A stretch of 64,000 nucleotides of DNA from Adenophora triphylla var. japonica (lineage: Eukaryota; Streptophyta; Magnoliopsida; Asterales; Campanulaceae). The stretch lies in the NCBI GenBank assembly GCA_022495995.1, contig JAFEMH010001451.1, forward strand, positions 1 through 64,000, given 5' to 3'. How positions within the stretch are numbered: position 1 is the first letter of the stretch; each line of letters opens with the position of its first letter. Below the pieces are notes generated by a model, which saw only the letters and a program-made list of their open reading frames with translations, did not search any database and had not been told where the DNA came from. The position numbers were made by a program, and so were the translations under genes. Shown here in pieces: positions 56,661-64,000 of the stretch.

Positions 56661-56895
56661 TAACAGACAGAGAAACTTTGCAAAAGGAATTGTGTATTTT
56701 ATTGACAGTAAAGACATGTATTTATACAATTACAGGAGACCTATTCTAGGAATGAGATTACAATGAATATACAAAATAATTATCTAAATATTGTATAAGA
56801 TAAACATGGAAGGAGTATTATTCTAAGCGGAAGAATGATCTGGTGGATCTTTGCTGTTAGGAGAAATATCTGGTGGATCATCTTTATTGTTATCA
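56661..56895 (-). mobile_element. 5' LTR of the copia element
   Basis: 235 bp, minus-strand start TGATAACAATAAAG at 56895, followed in the plus direction by the TSD TGTAG. Confidence 0.93.
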
Positions 56896-57229
56896 TGTAG
56901 AATCCATAAAAGATTTGAAGTTGAGTTTTACCGTTGTGAAAAATCGATTGAGCTTTTTAGGTTCTTACTAATAATGATGTGCCATATAGGGATTAAAAAA
57001 AAGCTATAATAGAGCTCTACCATTGTGATTGTGGATGCTCTAAATAAGTGATGCATGGAAGTAGTCTGAGCATTCTACATTGAAGTAATAACTTATGCGT
57101 AGACAAATTCGCTTACATTTTAACACCAATTCTTTCTCACAATATAATTATAAATCTGCAAATTAAAAAGAAAGATTAAAAGAAAAAGAAAAGAGACAAT
57201 GTATTACTGAAGTAAGAGAGTTATTACAA
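56896..57229 (-). other. 3' flank of the PHD-finger gene
   Basis: No ORF or repeat recognised. By position it contains the 3' UTR and end of the minus-strand PHD-finger gene; a polyadenylation signal was not assigned. The copia element inserted about 330 bp past the stop codon. Confidence 0.5.
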
Positions 57230-59456
57230 CTATGGCAATGGAGGCAAGACTACAATATCTTGCTCACATCGGCTACAAAGAAAAATATTTGGAACTTGCT
57301 CATTATTCGGAATTCCCACACACCTAGTATGTTGCCAAATCTCACATATGTCGCATACCACCATACGTTCCCCATCATCGTCTTTAGCTCCACAGTTACA
57401 ATCAACTATATAATCTCTCCGTCTCCGTTCATATATATTTTCATCAATAATTCCTCTTTCGTCTCCCACGTAACCTTCATATATAAGCTTGCTCCCAACT
57501 TTTACAATGTCAGACACGTAATCTGACCCCTTTGCGCTCAAGTTTACCATGGAATAGATCTTCAAGGTCTTTAAACCCCAATATATCTCCTTAAAGATCT
57601 TCGCAACTTCAATTGAAAGTTCTTCGAACGTAGCATTATTTTTCAATGAGATACACTCATATGATGCAATTGTTGTTGTTGCTTCCTCTCCCTCCGCTCG
57701 CCCATTTTTTGTCATCATAATTGTACAATAGACCTTGAATTCTTCTCCGATGCTCATGTTAATTGAAGGAACTTCCATGGTGTATTCTTTGATGAGTTTT
57801 TTCGTGTCGAGAATAACCCTTGAAGCTTGAGAAATGGCTAAGAAAACTTCACTAGTCGAGGCTTGGTTTTGCCTCTTGAGAATGTGCTTGTACACGTAAA
57901 AAATGTCTTTCATAAGTTGTACCTTTGAAACCTTGTATTGTTGAGAGTTTAACTTTGTATGATCATTCGTTATAAACCCGTCTTGATTGGGAAAAGTACC
58001 CGAAATGTCCTCCAAGCAATACTCCAAAACCTTTGTCACTGGATTTAGGCAACGACGAACCAAATAGTTCCCAACTACGTGGTTTCCTAACGACTTTAGA
58101 ACAAAGTCCAATAAACCCGTATCACCAACATAAACACGGGCAGCATCACGAACTTCTTGTCTCGAAACCCATCTAAACTCCGCTTTCTTTAGAGATTCAA
58201 CAATAACTCGGGCAGCCATTTCAACGCGCTTAGGAGACCAACGACATGAACTTTCCACCAATGCCCCTGGATTGTACGTATCAATGTTGCTCTCTTTTGG
58301 AAGACGGGTTTTCAGCTCTAGCATGAAACGGAGAATATCGCCGAGGGTAATGATGGAATTTCCGGAATGTGATTGATATCTTGAAAATATGATTGAAATT
58401 TCGTAGTTAGAAGTAGCAAGTAAGCATAGTGGTATGACTTGTATGGTTTCTAGGGCATTTATGTACATTTGTTGTGTGACACCAAAGCTTCCGCGCCCAA
58501 ATTTGTAGCCCCATCGCCCAAACCATGTCTCACCATATGCTATTCCGTACAAAAGCCTTAAGTCCATGCTTCTCTTTCGTGCAATATCGTGTAAACTGAC
58601 TACCCTAACATATATGAAACAAGTAAACATCAAAACAAATAAATAAATTAAATTACATGCCACTATGAACGAGGATTAATTAAGTCGAGCTGGGTCGAAT
58701 AACATAGTCCTAATTAATTAAGGTCCTTACCAACAACGAGCAGTTGCCGTATTATATAATCATATAAACGTTTACGAACCGCTCATATTGTCGATATTTT
58801 TGTTCGATTGATCGCGTGTGCGTGTCTAAGCTATGTTGAGATAAATGGCTGAGATTAAATTTGTATATGCTGAGATCAAAGTCAACCTTGTCATTTAGGC
58901 TTTAATGAGCCTCCTAAAACTAGCCCATATAGAAGTACAAGAAATCATTTCCTAACCAAATCCAAACCAACCCATTAAGGATTATTAACATATTCAAGTT
59001 TGCTTTATTTCTGCGTCATGTCATGGTTTCATTTATCAAATGTAATTAATCATAATAGCTGCTATAGAAACTCTTGCCATATAAAAAAATAATAATGATT
59101 TATTCTTTTCAAGGACATAATTTTATTTTTACTTTCATGAAATTGCATTACAATATACACTATCATCTTCTAAGAATCCATTTTTTTGTCTGAATTATTA
59201 GTATCCGAACATTATATTAATCTGTGATTTTCGTTTCTTAGGTTGATTTGCTATGGTATTAGAAAATGAAAGAGAAGTAATTTTTTTTATACAATGCAAG
59301 AAAAGTATTATGTATGATGTTGATATTATCCAATGAAAATATTAGTTTTAAAAATGTAAGAAATTTCAAACAATATACAATCTCATGACTCTTGAGATTA
59401 TTTAATTAGTTTATTACAATTTCTGTGTTTGACAACTATGAAATTTATGGGTCATC

Positions 59457-59495
<39 letters not shown>

Positions 59496-60247
59496 ACTTT
59501 AATTTTGGAATGAAAGAACAAAATGAATTTGGCAAAATTGAAAATTCTCTTCAAATTCAACTTTAAATTTACGTAAAATCTAGGGAGAAACGCGTTTCTC
59601 CATAAGTTATGGAGAAACGGGTTACGGGTATCCAGAACCTTTTGAAAGGATATCCAGAAACTTTTTGTATTGGCCATGACTGTCTCCTAGTTTCTTGGAT
59701 ATCGCCTCAAAGGTTCGGATATCCAAACTCTTTGAAAGGATATCCATAAGCTTATGAAAGTGATATCCAGAAACCTTCAAAATGATATCCAGAAACTTTC
59801 AAAATGTTTCTGGATATTCATTGATGATTTCTGGATATACATTTGAAGGTTTCTGGATATCCAGAAACCTTCAAAATGAATATCCAGAAACTTTCAAAAT
59901 GTTTCTGGATATTCATTTGATGGTTTCTGGATATATATTTGAAGGTTTCTGGATATTCCGAAACCTTCAATAAGCAATTTCTGGTCTTGGCCTTGGATTT
60001 GAGTTCAAATCTATTTTTTCTGGATATCCGCTCAAAGGCTTCTGGATATCCGTTCCAAAGCTTCTGGATATCCAGAACCCTTTGAGACTGATATCCAGAA
60101 ATTTTCTTCTGGTTATCAAACGTATAGCTTCTGGCTATTAAAAACGCGTTTCTCCATAGTTATGGAGAAACACGTTTCTCAGCAGACCTACTCTTAAATT
60201 TAAATGATATTATAATGATGTTAGTCTTAATAAACGGTTGGATCACA

Positions 60248-60279
<32 letters not shown>

Positions 60280-61334
60280 AAAGACAGTGTAATTAGTAGT
60301 TACTTACCTTGCTTGTAAGGCGTTGCAAAGACGATCCCAAAAGTCCATAATGTGCCGTCCGGGCAAGTCGGAACCCATCTCGACCCCATTGATACAAAGC
60401 AAATGCCCAAACCCATTAGAGTGAAACACACCATGCATTATATGCCCATTTAATTCCACCAAATTATTATTCAACTTACCCATTGTTGTATTTATATCTC
60501 CCTTATTCTTGTTGTTGTATAAATAATTATTCCCTTGCTCATAGCTGCTACCCAAACAAGCTCCCAATGTATCCTTTGATGGCACCAAAAAATGATACTT
60601 CTTGTTGCATATCATGTGTTCTCCCCAACCTGTGTGTGTTTTCAATCATGACATGAAATAAACTCAAACAAAACACTCCCTCCGTCCCCAAATTAATGTC
60701 CAAATATTTAGGGGACTTTTTTGAAAATGATTATTTTTTGTACATTTAAATGGCAAAAGATGCATAAATATTCTATTTATTCTCTTTCCAAACATTTAGT
60801 TTTGCAAGTATAAAGTAAAATTTTTATGATAAAAAACATTTAGAGACATTTTTTTTTGAAAATGACATTCATTTTAGAACAGTTTCTTTTTGAAAATGTA
60901 CGTTCATCAGGGAAAGACAAGGGAGTACTTTCATCTTTGTTCCAAAAAAGTAATAATGCAATTGTAATGAACATTAGGTCATGACTAAAGGTTTCAAACA
61001 TATAATTAAACTACTCGAAAATGAAAAACATACCAACGTGTAGGCAATGTTTGCAGTGTCGATCGAGTGCCATCTCAATGGATTCTTCAACAACAAAGAG
61101 CAGCATATGAAGAGGAGGGTGTCGATTTACTTCAAGCTGAAACGACCACATACACATTCCATCACCATTATTCCCTAATGCATTACTACTTTCCAAGGTC
61201 CCATACTCCAATAGTGCCTTCACATTCTCCCTAAACGAGCCTCGAATCTCAATAGGGTACCCCTTTTCACCAAAGCTCTTGAACTTAAACACCCTCTCTC
61301 CCCTCTTCCTTTTCTTGCAACCACTTGTTTCCAT
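57230..61334 (-). CDS. MS1: PHD-finger protein, MALE STERILITY 1-like
   Basis: Three exons: 61334-61034, 60629-60308 and 58604-57230, 665 codons plus stop. Both introns are GT-AG (GTTG/GTATGT to CACAG/GTTGG; CAAG/GTAAGT to GTTAG/GGTAG) and phases 1 and 2 match across the joins. The N-terminus has a basic CKKRKRGE (possible nuclear signal) and GSFRENVKALLEYG; the middle has NRHPPLHMLLFVVEE, GWGEHMICNKKYHF, HSNGFGHLLCINGVEMG, YGETWFGRWGYKFGRGSFGV, RVEMAARVIVES and LDFVLKSLGNHVVGNYLVRR. The C-terminal PHD finger (about residues 610-655) shows CNCGAKDDDGERMVVCDICE, then WQHTRC and LCSRC. Length and three-exon layout fit MS1 (Arabidopsis protein about 672 aa), a nuclear regulator needed in the tapetum for pollen wall formation; MMD1/DUET-type relatives are the alternative. 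No stop or frameshift is seen, so it looks intact. Confidence 0.85.
58605..60307 (-). other. Intron 2 of the PHD-finger gene
   Basis: 1703 bp, AT-rich, with a 35-base poly(A) run on the plus strand at 59460-59494, a repeat block at 59585-60180 and an A/G-rich stretch at 60247-60283. Much longer than intron 1 (404 bp). Confidence 0.8.
59585..60180. repeat. Palindrome-flanked array of GGATATCC units in intron 2
   Basis: The array is bounded on both sides by gagaaacgcgtttctc-like text followed by tccataagttatggaga (59586-59622) or tccatagttatggaga (60146-60178), each itself a palindrome. Between them the unit ggatatccagaaacctt and its reverse complement aaggtttctggatatcc occur about 20 times in mixed orientation, with spacers such as caaaatg and gaatattc. 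The arrangement looks like a foldback or MITE-like element with internal inverted repeats; its class is unknown. Confidence 0.8.
60676..60925. mobile_element. Degenerate Stowaway-like MITE in intron 1
   Basis: Begins CTCCCTCCGTCCCCAAATTA and ends AGACAAGGGAG followed by TA. The left flank is CA rather than TA and the right terminus is decayed, so it is older than the other Stowaways in the window. The interior aaatttaggggactttttt-like blocks are partly inverted. Confidence 0.6.
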
Positions 61335-61351
61335 TCTTGATGTTTTTGCGA

Positions 61352-61353
<2 letters not shown>

Positions 61354-61389
<36 letters not shown>
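61354..61389. repeat. (GA)n microsatellite in the leader of the PHD-finger gene
   Basis: About 18 GA units 20 bp upstream of the ATG (a TC tract on the sense strand), with a second short (GA) run at 61401-61416. Pyrimidine tracts of this kind are common in plant 5' UTRs and can alter expression when length varies. Confidence 0.93.
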
Positions 61390-61394
<5 letters not shown>

Positions 61395-61430
61395 TAGATA
61401 GAGAGAGAGAGAGAGATGAAGAAAAAAGGG

Positions 61431-61438
61431 TATTTAAA
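61431..61438 (-). promoter_or_regulatory. Candidate TATA box of the PHD-finger gene
   Basis: The minus strand reads CCTTTAAATACCC about 100 bp upstream of the ATG, beyond the GA/TC tract. It is the best TATA-like match in the proximal region. Confidence 0.5.
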
Positions 61439-61953
61439 GGGTGGAAGGGGAACTAGAATGGAAGGATTACAAATAGATTTAGATAGATAGATTGATCACA
61501 CACATGGTGCCTAGAATAAAAGTGAAGAAGAAGACTGAAATAAGAAAGTGACGTTGCGCTTACTATTTGCATGATTTTGTTGATAAATCAAAAGTTTTCG
61601 CGATGAATTAACAAAGCGATGTCGAATTTATTAATGAAGCCATGCGTTTGATCATGCGCCTAAGTAGCCATGTTAATCTGTAAATGTTCCGACAAGTTCT
61701 ATGGTCACCCGAGGCATGCTCATATATTTCTTAGGGAGTGACAGTCACACACAGCTTCTTGTCCAACTACTCTTCTAGATCTAGTATATACCATTCTTAT
61801 ATGTCAACTTCATCATATCTATCTCTCTTTCCCCACTTCTAGTGTGTGTTGTCGTGAAAGTCTTAAAAACATCTGCGTTGGTAAGAGTCTACAAAGAGAA
61901 TCATTCCATTGACATGCAACCAATATATTTTCGTTGTTTGTAATCGTGACAGT
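61439..61953 (-). other. Upstream region of the PHD-finger gene
   Basis: No ORF. Contains ordinary AT-rich plant promoter-like sequence, with tatctatctaaatct near 61470-61495. It is cut off at 61954 by the LTR of another element, so the proximal promoter is at most about 620 bp of unique sequence from the ATG. Confidence 0.5.
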
Positions 61954-62550
61954 TGTTGGGCCCTACATTTTTCAGTCAACACGTTTTACAACTTACACCT
62001 AACAACTTGGTACTAACAACTCGAGTTGTTCTATTTACAACTTGGCTTTCTGCAGGTTGGGACGCAGTAACGCTCTTCCTATTTTATAGGGCACGTGTCA
62101 CAAGGAGTAAAGATTAAGTCAACAACGTTTCCTCAGCAACGGATCTTATCTTCTCCCTCAAACAACAAATGGCGGATATATCTCTCTTTGATCAACCTCT
62201 TCCCCGAGTTTATAGGCGCATAATCTTCTTTGTTAATTAGTTTTATTTGAGGTATAAAAGGGGAACACACACTGTATTTTCACACACGTTCTTCACTAGC
62301 TTAAGCTCCCTTTTTCATACGCTCTTAGCATTGTAATCTCAAGAGAATTCTTAGTAAACTTTCGGTCAAGGTAGGAGCCAAATCCTCCCGGGGTTTTATG
62401 CCGGCGAACAAGTTGTTCAAGGGCTTTCCCTAGTCAACAAACACCTGGTGTCCATTTCTATTCAACTTGATAATCATTGTACCTAGATTCATATCACTTT
62501 AGTCACTTTTCTTCTCATCGAAATACACTTATAGAAATTTGACCAAAACA
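61954..62550 (+). mobile_element. 5' LTR of Tat-type element 3
   Basis: Starts TGTTGGGCCCTAC and ends GACCAAAACA (597 bp), followed by a PBS-like site. GGTATAAAAGGGG (about 62251-62263) is a strong TATA box reading rightwards, away from the PHD-finger gene. The block ttcaagggctttccctagt and tgccggcgaacaagtt near 62400-62435 match the 3' part of the Tat element 2 LTR, so the families are related. Confidence 0.85.
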
Positions 62551-62553
62551 ATT

Positions 62554-62570
62554 TGGCACCGTCTGTGGGA
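62554..62570 (+). other. Primer binding site of Tat-type element 3
   Basis: TGGCACCGTCTGTGGGA follows the LTR end by three bases. It resembles the TTTGGCGCCGTCTGTGGG sites of other plant gypsy elements, with one change. Confidence 0.75.
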
Positions 62571-62592
62571 AACTTTGATTATTTGCATAGAA

Positions 62593-64000
62593 ATGGTTAA
62601 TCCATCATCCAGCAGTCAGAGTCGGCCGCTTCCTATTTCCAATGCCCAAGGCAACCCACCTCCAAGTGCAGAAGCTGTCAATTTGGAGATAATGTCCAAC
62701 ATGGCGGACATGTTGAAGAAAATAGGTGATCGATTGGATGCTCATGAGCATACGAATACCATGATATTCAATGCCATTGATAGTCTGCGTAAAGGGAAGC
62801 AAGCTGAGACTCAAGTATCCACTCCGTTTTCACCTTTGCTTCCTAGATCGTTGTTTGGTGCAGGTACAGGACCGAGCCATGTCGGAGATATCCCTATGTC
62901 CAACACCTTGCCAGCGGAGAGCACAATTGTGACATCCATTCCAATCGAGCAACCAAGATTCGGCCTACCAGCTAGCCAACCTGCGCTATCATCTTGCTAC
63001 ACTTATGCTACACCCTCAATGGGGCAAACGGGAAGTTTCTTTAATTCTTTCGATACTTTCGCACCTCAGGTTAATAATGCTCCTCTTTTCGCAGAGAACC
63101 AACTTGTTAAGGAAATGCAAACCATTAAGGAGTTGCTCCGAAGCGTGCCTGGAGTCAACTTGCCGTATCATCAAGTCTCTCCGACTTGCTACAATGAGTC
63201 CCGTTTTGTGCCAAAGAATAGCCGGTGTGGAGATCCCGAAGAAATTCTCGATCCCTCATATGAAGAAGTATGATGGGAGTACCGATCCAAGATAGCAGTA
63301 CGTATTGCTAGTATCAAGAATCAATGGATATTATAAGTATCCCCCTATGTTTAAAGAAGCGTGTTTTGCGGGGGCTTTGGCTCTACTTTGTCGGGACCAG
63401 CCTTAAAATGGCTAACGGGGCTCCTCTAAACTCTATTTCATCTTAAGCTCAACTTGTTAATATGTTCATTAACCAATTTTCATGTAACAGGGCATTCGAC
63501 AAGTTGACCAGTGATCTTTATAGAATTGTGCAACAGCCTAACGAAAATCTTAAAGAGTATTTGCACAGGTTCAACAAGGAGGCAGTTACTATATCCAACT
63601 TGGACGTGTCCACCGCTACGGAAGCATTCCGTATAGGCTTGAAGAAGAGCTCATTGTTCTACAACGGGTTGGTGATGACCCCTGCGAAACAACTTGAAGA
63701 AATCAGAACCAGGGCTTTGCCTTACATCAGATTGGAGGAAGATAGCTTGGCGATGGGGAAGTCAACTGGGAGGACTCCTACTCCTCTATTTGAGCCTTCG
63801 ACGGACGACCTGATTCCCATCACTATAAGTCCAACGAGGGCAAACCCCTGTTAAAACCGAACCTTCTAGAATTCATGTTGTAGATGATGATCGGAAGGTG
63901 ATGATAATGATTATCCACAAATTTCTGAATATTGCTTTTCTGTGGACATTGCAGGAATTCTGTGCGCCGTGGGAAATCTTGGAGATAAAGCCAGATGGCC
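62593..64000 (+). pseudogene. Gag of Tat-type element 3, frameshifted, runs off the window
   Basis: ATG 62593 starts MVNPSSSSQSRPLPISNAQG. The first frame runs to 63273 with LKKIGDRLDAHEHTNTM, KEMQTIKELLRSVPGVNLPY and VSPTCYNESRF. A shift near 63225 moves to the frame with VEIPKKFSIPHMKKYDGSTD, then stops follow to 63460. From 63462 the capsid part is open: FDKLTSDLYRIVQQPNENLK, RFNKEAVTISNLDVSTATEA and KQLEEIRTRALPYIRLEED to 63854. The last bases read EYCFSVDIAG and NLGDKARWP, as in Tat element 2 (its 32060-32130). It is a close relative of the gag at 30626-32977. The rest of the element is outside. Confidence 0.87.

Larger units (their letters stand above)
45576..56895 (-). mobile_element. 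Ty1/copia element, minus strand, TSD TGTAG, split by Athila 2
   Basis: LTRs at 45576-45810 (3') and 56661-56895 (5') are both 235 bp and differ at three positions by eye. TGTAG flanks both sides (45571-45575, 56896-56900). The LTR reads TGATAACA to CTGTTA, so it ends in TA rather than CA. A tRNA-iMet PBS (56649-56660) and a purine tract (minus strand GCGGGGG at about 45811-45820) are in place. The order gag, protease, integrase, RT, RNase H on the minus strand is that of copia. Without the nested Athila it is about 4.4 kb. Confidence 0.94.

Noticed and set aside
59414..59677. Minus-strand frame with a poly-Phe tract in intron 2
   Set aside because: It reads through the poly(A)/poly(T) run in an intron and lacks any coding feature.
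1..64000. tRNA, rRNA or other structural RNA genes
   Set aside because: I looked for tRNA-like A/B boxes with cloverleaf arms and rRNA blocks by eye and saw none convincing. The short tRNA-complementary sequences are primer binding sites.

Overview
The window looks like nuclear DNA of a flowering plant, probably a eudicot with a large, repeat-rich genome. It carries Tat-type and Athila-type Ty3/gypsy elements, a chromovirus-like gypsy element, Ty1/copia, a CACTA transposon, Stowaway-type MITEs, and one host gene with GT-AG introns. There is no prokaryotic signal. The species cannot be named from the sequence.

Positions 1-45,575 are a stack of nested insertions. The outermost is a plus-strand Athila-like element: 5' LTR remnant and PBS at about 25.1 kb, gag and protease to 28.4 kb, polypurine tract and 3' LTR at about 44.5 kb. 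A minus-strand gypsy element (388-bp LTR at 24,690-25,077, tRNA-iMet-type PBS) sits in its 5' LTR. That element's protease is broken at 22,780 by a plus-strand gag-only element with four tandem arrays and a 1.8-kb 3' LTR. The gag of the gag-only element is in turn broken at 14,831 by a minus-strand Tat element (5' LTR 13,076-14,831, pol down to 5,518). Beyond its pol that Tat element carries opposite-strand extra ORFs, one split by a solo LTR (1,117-2,837, TSD ATGGC). The left ends of these elements lie outside the window.

A second Tat-type element (29,995-43,944, TSD GGTGA) lies in the 3' part of the Athila-like element. A 4.4-kb non-autonomous CACTA element (36,057-40,494, TSD ACG) splits its integrase. 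The CACTA carries about 2 kb of telomere-like heptamers with many strand switches, plus two Stowaway MITEs. Between integrase and 3' LTR this Tat element encodes, on the opposite strand, a four-exon gypsy-associated ORF with clean splice sites and two stop codons.

Positions 45,576-56,895 are a minus-strand copia element (235-bp LTRs, TSD TGTAG). Its gag is split by a young Athila derivative (49,043-55,988, TSD CGGGG), in which the PBS is joined almost directly to the integrase C-terminus and a plant-transposon-protein ORF remains.

The only recognisable host gene is at 57,230-61,334 on the minus strand: three exons and 665 codons, encoding a PHD-finger protein of the MALE STERILITY 1 type, which acts in the tapetum during pollen wall formation. 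Its introns hold a MITE-like sequence and a palindrome-rich repeat array. The LTR of another Tat-type element starts about 620 bp upstream of its ATG, and that element's frameshifted gag runs off the window. Almost all TE reading frames are broken, so apart from the PHD gene nothing here looks able to make a full-length functional protein.
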